This document shows, in pieces, positions 1-8,638 of a stretch of DNA of 64,000 nt. The translations under genes were made by a program, and so were the position numbers. Source of the DNA: Pedobacter insulae (GTDB lineage: Bacteria > Bacteroidota > Bacteroidia > Sphingobacteriales > Sphingobacteriaceae); assembly GCF_900113525.1 (NCBI RefSeq), contig NZ_FOPP01000002.1:124001-188000 (forward strand), given 5' to 3'. Every line of letters starts with the position of its first letter. Position 1 is the stretch's first letter. The notes under the pieces are model-generated. The model had not been told where the DNA came from. It did not search any database and was given only the letters and a program-made list of their open reading frames with translations.

Positions 1-2239
1 AGAATACAGTAGCCTTAACATCTGGCAACATACCTTCTAAGTTAACAATCTTCCCAAAACCGAATTTTTCATGTTCAACATCCATTCCATTCTGAAACTC
101 ATTAGCTGCATTCGGTGTGAAACCGGCAGTTGGTATGTGGGCTTTTGGAAGAATGGAAGTTGTTTTTGGTCTAATGATGGCCGCGCTGCTGGCGGGACTA
201 GTAATTTTTGGTTTCCCGACGGATTCACGTTGCTGGGTCCAACTTTTACGTTCATTGTCAAAACTATTTTCGCCAAAACTGCTTCTCGCTGGTTTTACAA
301 CCTCGAGTTCCAGGTAGGATGGGTTAATTTCATTGATAAAACGACTAGGTTCACAAGAAGTTAATGTTCCCCAACGATATCGTGAGGTAGCGTAGGTTAA
401 GGTTAATTTTTTTTCTGCACGGGTTATTGCTACATAAAACAATCGTCTTTCTTCTTCTAAATCTGTTCTGGAGGTTAACGACATCTGCGAGGGAAAAAGA
501 TTTTCTTCCAAACCCACAACAAATACATTTTTAAACTCCAGACCTTTAGCAGAGTGAATCGTCATTAATGAGACAGTATCTGCATCTTTATCGTTCTGGC
601 GGTCATCGTTTGTTAATAAAGCAATGTCTTGCATAAAAATGGCCAAGCTACGGTCTTCTATATCTTCGCGTTCAGCAAATTCTTTAATCCCATTCAGTAG
701 CTCCTGTATATTCTCATATCTACTTCGGCCTTCCACGCTATCATCGATGTGTAATTCTTTTAAAATTCCCGAATGTTGGGCAATATATAACGCAGTGTCA
801 TAAGCGTCCAATTTTTTAGATTCAGCTGCAAAACTTTGGATCATAACTGCAAAATCATTTAACTGATTTGCAATTCTACCTTGGACATATTGTTGCGGAT
901 GACAAATTACCTGCCACATGGTTGTATCATGTTGGTCGGCCGCCGCGGAAATTTTCTCAACCGTGGTATCACCTAAGCCACGACGGGGATAATTAATAAC
1001 TCTTTTTATCGCTTCTTCATCAGCAGGATTAAAGGTTAACCGGAAATAAGCAATGAGATCTTTTACCTCTTTTCGTTGATAAAATGACAGCCCACCATAA
1101 ATTTTGTACGGCACATTTAATTTTCTCAAGGCTTCTTCCATTGCCCTGCTTTGGGCATTGGTGCGATATAAGATGGCAAAATCTTTATGCGCGAGCCCTT
1201 TATTTAACCGATCTTGAACAATTGCCTCAGCAACTAATTTTCCCTCTTCATTATCCGTAAAGGCACGTGAAACCTTAATACGATCACCTTTCTCATTATC
1301 AGAAAATACATTTTTCTCGAGCTGGTTCTTGTTGTTCGCAATAATGCTATTTGCAACTTCGACGATGTTTTGAGTGGAACGGTAATTCTGTTCTAACTTA
1401 TATACTTTTAAATCAGGGTAATCCCTTTCAAAGTTTAGGATATTTTGAATGTTTGCCCCCCGGAAAGCATAGATACTTTGGGCATCATCACCTACTACAC
1501 AAATATTTTGGTAGGCGGCTGCTAACTTTTTTACTATAGTGTATTGAGAAAAATTGGTATCCTGATACTCATCGACCATTAAATACCTAAACTTTTGCTG
1601 ATACTTATTTAGTACATCAGGGTGGTTTTTTAACAGAACGTTGGTTTTAAATAATAGATCATCAAAATCCATCGCCCCTGCTTTGTAGCAGCGTTTAGCA
1701 TAGGTTTCATAAATTAAGCCTAAAAGGGGACGCTTGTTGCCGATGTCTTCTGCTTGGATTTGATCATTTTCTAAATATTCAGTAGCAGAAACCAAGTTGT
1801 TTTTAGCGGAGGAAATGCGATTAAAAACGATGTTTGCGGCGTACAGTTTGTCATCCAACTGCATTTCTTTCAAAATTGTACGGATTAGGCTTTTGCTATC
1901 GTCAGTGTCGTAGATCGTAAAATTAGATGGATAACCTATTTTCTCCGCCTCTACGCGTAAAATTTTAGCAAATACAGAGTGAAAAGTCCCCATCCAAATG
2001 TTTTTGGCTTCACCACCCACCACTTTGCTTATTCGCTCTCGCATGTCTTTACTCGCTTTATTGGTGAACGTGAGTACTAAAATATTAAATGGATCAACAC
2101 CTTTTTGTATCAAATGTGCCACCCTATAAGTAATAACTCTTGTTTTACCAGAACCTGCGCCTGCAACAATCATTACTGGTCCTTGGGTGTTTTCTACTGC
2201 TGCTCTTTGTTGGGGGTTTAATCCTGCTAAATAATCCAA
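1..2239 (-). CDS. pcrA: ATP-dependent DNA helicase PcrA/UvrD (C-terminus off the left edge)
   Basis: Superfamily 1A 3'-5' DNA helicase of repair and replication-fork maintenance. My reverse-strand translation begins MDYLAGLNPQQRAAV and shows Walker A (AGAGSGKT), motif Ia (LTFTNKA), Walker B (VDEYQDTN), motif III (VGDDAQSIYAFRGA), motif IV (LEQNYRS), motif V (MTIHSAKGLEF) and motif VI (VAITRAEK). Near the window edge is the tail motif HEKFGFGKIV typical of the PcrA C-terminal Tudor-like domain, so only the last few residues are missing. The start is TTG at 2239: the next upstream stop (TAA, 2287-2285) leaves no ATG, and family members begin at this residue. The gene is 70 bp from the PH-domain gene upstream and runs in the same direction. 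Confidence 0.93.
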   Translation of the reverse strand, partial: MDYLAGLNPQQRAAVENTQGPVMIVAGAGSGKTRVITYRVAHLIQKGVDPFNILVLTFTNKASKDMRERISKVVGGEAKNIWMGTFHSVFAKILRVEAEKIGYPSNFTIYDTDDSKSLIRTILKEMQLDDKLYAANIVFNRISSAKNNLVSATEYLENDQIQAEDIGNKRPLLGLIYETYAKRCYKAGAMDFDDLLFKTNVLLKNHPDVLNKYQQKFRYLMVDEYQDTNFSQYTIVKKLAAAYQNICVVGDDAQSIYAFRGANIQNILNFERDYPDLKVYKLEQNYRSTQNIVEVANSIIANNKNQLEKNVFSDNEKGDRIKVSRAFTDNEEGKLVAEAIVQDRLNKGLAHKDFAILYRTNAQSRAMEEALRKLNVPYKIYGGLSFYQRKEVKDLIAYFRLTFNPADEEAIKRVINYPRRGLGDTTVEKISAAADQHDTTMWQVICHPQQYVQGRIANQLNDFAVMIQSFAAESKKLDAYDTALYIAQHSGILKELHIDDSVEGRSRYENIQELLNGIKEFAEREDIEDRSLAIFMQDIALLTNDDRQNDKDADTVSLMTIHSAKGLEFKNVFVVGLEENLFPSQMSLTSRTDLEEERRLFYVAITRAEKKLTLTYATSRYRWGTLTSCEPSRFINEINPSYLELEVVKPARSSFGENSFDNERKSWTQQRESVGKPKITSPASSAAIIRPKTTSILPKAHIPTAGFTPNAANEFQNGMDVEHEKFGFGKIVNLEGMLPDVKATVF

Positions 2240-2309
2240 ATCTGTCCTGTCTTTTAAAGCCCAAAAATAGGAAATTCTATGTGCTTATAAAAAGAGTGTT
2301 GGTAAATAC

Positions 2310-3800
2310 CTACATCCATTCATCACTGCCACTTTCAACTTGATATAACCAGTAGTTAGCCAATCTTTTAATTTCGGTGTAGTTTCCGTACCGAAAATGA
2401 ATAATTCCAGCTGCGGTATGTAAGTTAATGTGCCCAATGTCTGCTCTTTTATGCCATGGATACTGAAAAGTAGTAATAGCTTGAATTTTATGAGGAACGA
2501 TAATTTCGTGAGAAACATCCCAAATACCACTTCTTTTAATGATAAACTCTTGATCTACTAAAAGACGATGTCTTTTGTAACTAAAGTAAATCATACAGCA
2601 AGTAACTAGGAAATAAACAATACTTAATGGATAATAATTATGTAATTCTCGAAAGTTAAACCAAAAAATATAAAATATGCCAGTAGGAATAATCGCCATT
2701 AAAATTATCGGGATATTCAAAAACCGGTAATTTGGAAGATAGGTGTTGGATGGTTCGGGTAATTTCCCCAAAATCATCATTAATAGCTCATCTTTTTCAG
2801 CAGGGCTACATCCTGGGATCTGTAAATTGGATTTAGGTATATCATCATCTTTGTTTAGATTCTCTGAGCCCACTTGCCTTAACTTCAAGTTTATGATGTT
2901 GAACTTTTTTTGAAAGTAATTCTGGCTATAGCGGGTCATTTGCACCTTGTTGGGGCTAACCAATGTATTCTTTTTGGCAAGCAGGCCTGAAGAGAGTAAG
3001 AGGGATAATTTATGTTTGCTAATATTAAAATCGAAATAAATTACAAAAGTTCTAATGATGTTGATTGCAAGTAATAAAAATAGAAATATAGTCGTTAGTA
3101 TCCCCGCTGAAACTACTGAAAATCCAGTTTTAATCGCTTCCTCAACTTGCCCGTTGTCGGTATCAAACGCCTGCAATATTTCTTTGGTATTATGGAAAAG
3201 CGCAAATAAAAAGCCTGCAAGTAATGCTATGCTACTCCCGTAATTTGAAGTAAGGCCAACTTTAAATAAAGTAATGGCACTTAATTTGAAAAACGGGGTG
3301 TTTTCGGCTAAGCTAGCCGGCTCTCCAAAAGATATTTTTTGTCCATTTAATAGATGTTCTTTTAAATTATAGGCTATTTGCTCGTCGATTGCCTGGATCA
3401 TCACTTCGTTATTTTCGCCACCCGGAGTATCAATACTCAAACTGTATACACCGATTGTTTTCTGTAATAGCGATTGATTAATGTTTACCTGTTGGATCTT
3501 GTCCAGTTGGATCGTAAGTAATGAACGATTAAATATCCCTTTGTTGATCACAAATTCTTGTTTGGCGTCGTCTAGGAAAAATGTGAACTTTCGGTAGCTT
3601 AAGTACGAAAAAAATAAAGCAATAATTAATATCGCTCCCATTGCAATGAATATATAGGTTAACTTTTCGGCTTGCAGCTTGACCAATAAAAGTATAATTG
3701 GAATAATGGAAGCTTTGATGATTTTATATAAGTAGGCTGCAGCCATAATCACTACGCCTGCGATCGATTGTCGTTGAGGTTTGCTGAAATCGTTATTCAT
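2310..3800 (-). CDS. PH domain-containing membrane protein, YdbT-like
   Basis: A 496-residue membrane protein with repeated bacterial PH (bPH_2, DUF304) domains alternating with paired hydrophobic segments, the layout of Bacillus YdbT. Each PH unit carries the typical Ile-Gln core (LTIQLDKIQQVNINQSLLQ, about residues 93-111; IIVPHKIQAITTFQYPW near the C-terminus). Membrane segments are visible around residues 25-60, 185-205, 225-250 and 365-400. The ATG overlaps the stop of the upstream gene in a TAATG arrangement, so the two are almost certainly co-translated. Proposed roles of this family include membrane-stress tolerance; the molecular function is not settled and nothing here adds to it. 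Confidence 0.85.
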   Translation of the reverse strand: MNNDFSKPQRQSIAGVVIMAAAYLYKIIKASIIPIILLLVKLQAEKLTYIFIAMGAILIIALFFSYLSYRKFTFFLDDAKQEFVINKGIFNRSLLTIQLDKIQQVNINQSLLQKTIGVYSLSIDTPGGENNEVMIQAIDEQIAYNLKEHLLNGQKISFGEPASLAENTPFFKLSAITLFKVGLTSNYGSSIALLAGFLFALFHNTKEILQAFDTDNGQVEEAIKTGFSVVSAGILTTIFLFLLLAINIIRTFVIYFDFNISKHKLSLLLSSGLLAKKNTLVSPNKVQMTRYSQNYFQKKFNIINLKLRQVGSENLNKDDDIPKSNLQIPGCSPAEKDELLMMILGKLPEPSNTYLPNYRFLNIPIILMAIIPTGIFYIFWFNFRELHNYYPLSIVYFLVTCCMIYFSYKRHRLLVDQEFIIKRSGIWDVSHEIIVPHKIQAITTFQYPWHKRADIGHINLHTAAGIIHFRYGNYTEIKRLANYWLYQVESGSDEWM

Positions 3801-4321
3801 TACTGCTCCACTAAGCTTAGTTTTTTAAGTAATGCTTCTTTCATCGGCTTCGCTTGGTCCGCGGGAATGCCAGCTATACTCATATGCCCTGAAGAACCGC
3901 CTGCAGTATAAATTTGAAGGGTAGCTAATCTATACATTCTGGAAAACATTCCTTCGTTTAAAGCAACATGTTGAATTCTATTGAATGGAATTACGGAGGT
4001 TGTTTCCGCTATAATTCCGCTTTTGTAGATAATATCTTTTTCTCTTAATGAAAATCCCCGTTTTTTAAAACTTGCACGATATAAAAGAATAACTAGGATT
4101 AAAACTAATACAAATGTGCCGATAAGGTAGGGTGCATAGGGCCTAACCCGTTCGTTGAAGTAGATGAAGGCAGCTAGGCCGACTCCGCATAGAAGAAAAG
4201 AAATGGAAATATTAATTAAAATAACTTTCCAATAGTTTGGGTGAAGGCTGTTTAATCTAACTTCCTGATATTTCGGAAGCTGATCAATTTCAATAGCATT
4301 ATTTGTAAAGTCAGACATCAT
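3800..4321 (-). CDS. PH domain-containing protein, YdbS-like
   Basis: The small partner of the YdbS/YdbT pair. It has two adjacent transmembrane helices near the N-terminus (IILINISISFLLCGVGLAAF and APYLIGTFVLVLILVILL) followed by a single bPH_2 domain containing VIPFNRIQHVALNEGMFSR. I place the start at ATG 4321 (MMSDFTNN, with ATG 4318 equally possible) rather than at an in-frame TTG at 4342, which would add seven residues of no obvious family similarity. The stop overlaps the start of the larger gene by one base. The divergent M20 peptidase gene begins 52 bp away, so both promoters must lie in that short gap. Confidence 0.82.
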   Translation of the reverse strand: MMSDFTNNAIEIDQLPKYQEVRLNSLHPNYWKVILINISISFLLCGVGLAAFIYFNERVRPYAPYLIGTFVLVLILVILLYRASFKKRGFSLREKDIIYKSGIIAETTSVIPFNRIQHVALNEGMFSRMYRLATLQIYTAGGSSGHMSIAGIPADQAKPMKEALLKKLSLVEQ

Positions 4322-4373
4322 TCTATTCGTTAAAGGTGCCAAAATAGCTATATTTGTCTAAAATCTATTAGTT

Positions 4374-5744
4374 ATGCAAGAGATAAAAAAATATGTTGAA
4401 GACAATAAGCAGCGTTTTTTAGATGAATTGTTTGAATTGTTGCGATTCCCATCTGTAAGTGCTGACCCAAAATATAAAGGTGATGTATTAAAAACCGCTG
4501 AATTTGTTGCTCAGAAATTGAAAGATGCTGGGGCCGACAAAGTTGAAATCTGTGAGACAGCTGGATATCCAATCGTATATGGAGAAAAAATCATTGATCC
4601 AAAATTGCCAACTGTATTAATATATGGGCATTACGATGTGCAACCGGCAGATCCTTTAGAACTGTGGAAAACACCTCCATTTGAACCTACAGTAAGGGAC
4701 GGAAAAATTTACGCACGTGGCGCCTGCGATGACAAGGGACAGTTTTACATGCATGTAAAGGCATTTGAATTGATGATGCAGACCAATACGTTGGCCTGTA
4801 ATGTGAAATTTATGATCGAGGGGGAAGAGGAAGTAGGATCGGCTAATTTAGGCATTTTTGTGAATGCGAATTTAGCACGTTTAAAGGCTGATGTAGTATT
4901 AATTTCGGATACATCTATGATTAGCATGGAAAATCCTTCCATTGAAACAGGTTTGCGTGGTTTGGCTTACATGGAGGTGGAAGTAGTAGGGCCTAACAGA
5001 GATTTACATTCTGGTGTATACGGTGGTGCCGTAGCTAATCCAGCTACAATATTATGTAAAATGATAGCTTCTTTGCACGACGAAAATAATCATATTACTA
5101 TCCCGGCATTTTATGATAAGGTAGTCGACCTAAGCGAACAAGAAAGACAAGCACTTAATACTGCTCCGTTTGATCTAAAGGAATATAAGGAAGATCTCGA
5201 AATCAATTCTGAATGGGGAGAAAAAGGCTATACTACTTTAGAGCGAACTGGAACCCGGCCTACACTTGAAGTGAATGGTATTTGGAGCGGTTACATAGGT
5301 GAGGGGGCGAAAACCGTTTTACCAAGTAAAGCAAATGCTAAAATATCGATGCGCCTTGTGCCGAACCAAAGTTCAGAAGAAATAAGTGAAATTTTTACTA
5401 AACATTTTGAAAGTATTGCACCTGATTATGTGAAAGTTAAAGTAACACCACACCATGGCGGTGAGCCCGTAGTTACACCTACTGATAGCATCGCTTATAA
5501 GGCAGCAGAAAAAGCGATCGAAATAAGTTTTGGTAAAAAACCTATTCCAACACGTGGAGGCGGAAGTATTCCTATTGTTGCCTTATTTGAAGATGTATTA
5601 GGCATTAAATCAGTATTATTTGGTTTTGGCTTAGATAGCGATGCTTTACATTCACCAAATGAAAAGTATGATATTTATAACTACTATAAAGGCATTGAGA
5701 CTCTGCCGTTATTCCATAAATACTTTGCTGAATTAAGTAAGTAA
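4374..5744 (+). CDS. M20 family dipeptidase
   Basis: A 456-residue zinc-dependent dipeptidase of the M20/M25/M40 clan (carnosinase/CNDP-like branch), probably cytosolic because no signal peptide is visible. Di-metal ligands are recognisable: His86 and Asp88 in IYGHYDVQP, the bridging Asp in ARGACDDKGQ (about 119), the catalytic Glu pair in EGEEEVGS (about 151-152), Asp179 in LISDTSM and the C-terminal His in ALHSPNEKYD. The lid/dimerisation domain lies between, with DLHSGVYGG contributing the partner-subunit His typical of the dipeptidase branch. Length is normal. A strong hairpin at 5758 ends the transcript. Confidence 0.9.
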   Translation: MQEIKKYVEDNKQRFLDELFELLRFPSVSADPKYKGDVLKTAEFVAQKLKDAGADKVEICETAGYPIVYGEKIIDPKLPTVLIYGHYDVQPADPLELWKTPPFEPTVRDGKIYARGACDDKGQFYMHVKAFELMMQTNTLACNVKFMIEGEEEVGSANLGIFVNANLARLKADVVLISDTSMISMENPSIETGLRGLAYMEVEVVGPNRDLHSGVYGGAVANPATILCKMIASLHDENNHITIPAFYDKVVDLSEQERQALNTAPFDLKEYKEDLEINSEWGEKGYTTLERTGTRPTLEVNGIWSGYIGEGAKTVLPSKANAKISMRLVPNQSSEEISEIFTKHFESIAPDYVKVKVTPHHGGEPVVTPTDSIAYKAAEKAIEISFGKKPIPTRGGGSIPIVALFEDVLGIKSVLFGFGLDSDALHSPNEKYDIYNYYKGIETLPLFHKYFAELSK

Positions 5745-5757
5745 TTATATAATTTTT

Positions 5758-5786
5758 ACCACCTAGGAAACCTAATCTTAGGTGGT
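5758..5786. terminator. Hairpin terminator after the dipeptidase gene
   Basis: Inverted repeat ACCACCTA / TAGGTGGT (8 bp, 5758-5765 and 5779-5786) 13 bp after the dipeptidase stop, followed by an AT-rich stretch. It lies between two same-direction genes, so the lysozyme gene probably has its own promoter or depends on read-through. Confidence 0.7.
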
Positions 5787-5801
5787 TTAATTATTTAAAA
5801 G

Positions 5802-6632
5802 ATGCCTGTTCGCAAACGCAAACCGTCTCGGAAGAAAAGCAAAGGTTTATCCTTACAGCTGAAATTTGCTATAGCTAGTATTTTGCTAGTGCTTTTATCC
5901 CCATTTTATTATGGTTATGTGTTAAAAATAGCTTCATCTGCTTGGTTTTGGTTGCGGCATCCTGATGATGATAAAAACTATAGAACCTACGAAAGTTACG
6001 AGATTAAAATTCCAAAGAAATACACGATCCACGGTATCGATGTTTCTTATTATCAGGGTAAAATAGATTGGCAGAAAGTAAGCGCTATGGAAGATGATGG
6101 CGTTAAAATTGATTTTGCCTTTATCAAAGCGACAGAAGGTATTTTAAGTGTCGACCCATATTTTCAGCGCAATTGGCGAGAGGCACCAAAATCAGGAATA
6201 AAAGTTGGCGCTTATCATTTTTTCAGACCTCAGAAGTCTGGTTTATGGCAGGCAAACTTCTTTTTACAAACGATAACTATAGAAAAAGGAGATTTACCAC
6301 CCGTAGTTGATGTGGAAAGTTTAGATGGAGTAAGTCCGGAAAAGATGAGAAAGGAGTTAAATGCCTTTGTAGTGAGGGTTGAGGAACGCGCAAAAGTTAG
6401 GCCTATCATTTATACTGGACTTACGTTTTATCAGCGGTATCTCGAGAAGTATTATCCACATCATCCATTTTGGGTTGCGCATTATCATCAACCTAAGTTA
6501 AAGCTGGAAGATAAAGCTTGGAAATTCTGGCAACATTCAGATAAGGCTCGCATAAATGGCATTAACCATGTGGTAGATTTTAATGCTTTTAATGGCGATA
6601 GTTTGCAATTTCAGCAAATGTTTATTCCATAA
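5802..6632 (+). CDS. Glycoside hydrolase family 25 lysozyme, membrane-anchored
   Basis: A 276-residue GH25 (Cellosyl/Chalaropsis-type) muramidase. Residues 1-17 are very basic, followed by one transmembrane helix (about 22-48), so the catalytic domain should sit outside the inner membrane. The GH25 barrel starts at HGIDVSYYQGKIDW (about 78-91) with the conserved Asp on strand 1, then FAFIKATEG, GAYHFFRP and the acidic pair in PPVVDVES (DxE, catalytic region), IYTGLTFYQRY, FWVAHYH and finally WKFWQHSD. All expected strand motifs are present. The likely role is peptidoglycan remodelling. It lacks the multidomain cell-wall-binding repeats of secreted phage GH25 enzymes. Confidence 0.9.
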   Translation: MPVRKRKPSRKKSKGLSLQLKFAIASILLVLLSPFYYGYVLKIASSAWFWLRHPDDDKNYRTYESYEIKIPKKYTIHGIDVSYYQGKIDWQKVSAMEDDGVKIDFAFIKATEGILSVDPYFQRNWREAPKSGIKVGAYHFFRPQKSGLWQANFFLQTITIEKGDLPPVVDVESLDGVSPEKMRKELNAFVVRVEERAKVRPIIYTGLTFYQRYLEKYYPHHPFWVAHYHQPKLKLEDKAWKFWQHSDKARINGINHVVDFNAFNGDSLQFQQMFIP

Positions 6633-6633
6633 A

Positions 6634-6671
6634 AATAGCTAGAAAACTTACGTTAAAGTTTGCTAGCTATT
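6634..6671. terminator. Bidirectional terminator between GH25 and the GIN-domain gene
   Basis: Convergent gene ends share a hairpin: AATAGCTAG (6634-6642) pairs with CTAGCTATT (6663-6671), and AAAACTT/AAGTTT extends the stem inward. It starts 2 bp after the GH25 stop and ends 19 bp from the stop of the minus-strand gene. Confidence 0.75.
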
Positions 6672-6689
6672 ATATGTTTGTTTGGTGTA

Positions 6690-7286
6690 TTAAAATTTAA
6701 CCGTCGCGTAAGCGATTTCTGAATTGTTTTTATCTGTTTTTATCGCGCTGAAATTCGCTAATGTAATTTTAGAAAGGTTATCCATAGTCAATATATGATT
6801 TTTTGTATGACCTTGTAGTTTTAACTCCGCACCGTCATGTATTACAGTGTATAAGCTTTCTGTTTTAGCGTTAACATCTACCTTGGCATTTTCTTTTACG
6901 AAAATTTGGAGGTTTTTTAATGTAAATGGATCTTTTGTGCTTACCATTGCATTTCCAGAAGCATCAATCCTGTAAATATCATTAACATACACTGTGATTT
7001 CCCCTGCTAGAGAAGCATCACCCCCCTCAATAATTAACGAATTGTTAACTCTCTTGATTACAACATTTGCGTTATTTTTATTTTCGTATAAGATTTTAGA
7101 TTTAGATGCTTGCACCAGATTAACATACACATTGCCACTAACAATGATCTTTTTGATAGATGAAATATCAGCGCCGTATGTCGATATGGATTTTAGTGCT
7201 GGTACATTAACGGCGTAAACACTTGAAATTGAGATTGCTAAAGTCAATAAGCCTGTAGCAATGATTGTTTTAATTGAGGTTCTCAT
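6690..7286 (-). CDS. Secreted GIN-domain (DUF2807-like) protein
   Basis: A 198-residue exported protein with an N-terminal signal peptide (MRTSIKTIIATGLLTLAISI, cut near SVYA). The rest is all-beta with the repeating short strands of the putative auto-transporter adhesin head GIN domain (DUF2807): IKKIIVSGNVYVNLVQA, VVIKRVNNSLIIEGG, ITVYVNDIYRIDASGNAMV, LQIFVKENAKVDVNAK. These proteins are very common in Bacteroidota and have no proven function. Upstream (7287-7423) is a 137-bp promoter region separating it from the epimerase gene on the same strand. Confidence 0.8.
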   Translation of the reverse strand: MRTSIKTIIATGLLTLAISISSVYAVNVPALKSISTYGADISSIKKIIVSGNVYVNLVQASKSKILYENKNNANVVIKRVNNSLIIEGGDASLAGEITVYVNDIYRIDASGNAMVSTKDPFTLKNLQIFVKENAKVDVNAKTESLYTVIHDGAELKLQGHTKNHILTMDNLSKITLANFSAIKTDKNNSEIAYATVKF

Positions 7287-7423
7287 AATTTAAGTTTTTT
7301 GTGTGATTTGATTTGTAGATAGGACGATCAAATCAGAAAAAAGTTGCACAGATCTCTTGTATTTTATACGAAAACTTCGTAATTATCGACCAACTGGCAT
7401 TTAAGTTAGACGAAAATTCTTTG

Positions 7424-8521
7424 TTAAACAATCCATTTCCCGCAAGTTTTTAAAAATGCTTCATCAGCATCTGCTCCAATTCCAAGTTCATCTGGTACCG
7501 TTAAAGAATAACCTTCGTATGTGAGGCCGCCTACCACCGGATCAACCAAATGACCTAATAAACAAGTGTCTAAGTCGAAATATATAACATTCGGACTTGC
7601 CAAGGCAAAATGTAGGTTGGCACTTAGTGCAATCCTACTTTCCAGCATGCTCCCAATCATGCACTTAACCCCAGTTTGCAAGGCTTCTTCGTGTATTTTT
7701 TGAGCCTCAAGTATGCCTCCAGATTTTGCGAATTTGATATTTAAGTACTCACAGGCTTTACTTTGGATAAGTTTTCTGGCATCATGATGGTTATAGCAAC
7801 TCTCATCGGCCATTAACTTAATTGGAGAATTTAGGGCAAGTTCGGGTAATCGGTCATCGTACCAAGTGCGCATAGGTTGCTCACAAAATTCTATGTTTTG
7901 AGATTCAAGCTCACCCAAAGCAAATAAAGCATCATCAAAACTCCAGCCTTGGTTTGCATCTAAACGTAACGTCATGTGCTCGCCAACTGCTTCCCTAATT
8001 TTTTTAACCCTTTCTATATCTTCATTTACTTTTTTCCCGAGTTTTATTTTGATAATGTTGCACCCGTTTTTTTGATATTTAACTGCGGTAGCCGCCATTC
8101 CCTCAGGGGTATCAATACCAATTGTCATATCAGTTTCGATAACTCTTTTGCTTCCACCTAAAAATTGATATAGTGGCAACTGCGCATTTTTTGCTGCTAT
8201 GTCAAATAATGCCATGTCAAATGCACTCTTAATGGTTGCATTATGATCTGCATAAGCTAATAAATCTGCCATCCGTTCAGGTATTTCCAACGGGTTTTTG
8301 CCTTTCCATATCTGGGCAAAGTCTTTCGCCATAGCTAAGCAGGTTTCTTGCGTTTCCCCTACGATCATGGGAAAGGCAGAGCATTCACCAACCCCGTAAA
8401 TTCCTTTATCTGTATAAATTTTAATGAATACATTTTGTGCAAAGTGCATGGTGCCTGTGGCTATTACAAAGGGTTCCATCGGAATGCTGAAGCGATAGAT
8501 TTCGGTGTGGGTGATTTTCAT
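7424..8521 (-). CDS. Enolase-superfamily enzyme, probable dipeptide epimerase
   Basis: A 365-residue member of the mandelate racemase/muconate lactonizing enzyme group. The N-terminal capping domain is followed by a TIM barrel with the superfamily catalytic set: KIKLGKK (KxK on strand 2), DANQGW (metal Asp, strand 3), EQPM (metal Glu, strand 4), ADES (metal Asp, strand 5) and KFAKSGG (catalytic Lys, strand 6). A late DLDTCL motif lies in the position where L-Ala-D/L-Glu epimerases carry their substrate-binding DxD loop, so dipeptide epimerase is the best guess. That would fit muropeptide recycling alongside the lysozyme and dipeptidase nearby, but this is inference. Confidence 0.8.
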   Translation of the reverse strand: MKITHTEIYRFSIPMEPFVIATGTMHFAQNVFIKIYTDKGIYGVGECSAFPMIVGETQETCLAMAKDFAQIWKGKNPLEIPERMADLLAYADHNATIKSAFDMALFDIAAKNAQLPLYQFLGGSKRVIETDMTIGIDTPEGMAATAVKYQKNGCNIIKIKLGKKVNEDIERVKKIREAVGEHMTLRLDANQGWSFDDALFALGELESQNIEFCEQPMRTWYDDRLPELALNSPIKLMADESCYNHHDARKLIQSKACEYLNIKFAKSGGILEAQKIHEEALQTGVKCMIGSMLESRIALSANLHFALASPNVIYFDLDTCLLGHLVDPVVGGLTYEGYSLTVPDELGIGADADEAFLKTCGKWIV

Positions 8522-8638
8522 TCTTGCGTTACGGTTAGTTAATTATCGTAAAGTTAAGTATAAAAAGGAAAAACTAAATTTAATTAGGTTTGTAGTTATT
8601 TATAGCTTTATAGCTTCAAACATTCATATCCTACCTCC

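Noticed and set aside
1351..1539. Small reading frames on the plus strand of 1-2300
   Set aside because: They are shadows of the minus-strand pcrA gene, whose helicase motifs cover the whole region.
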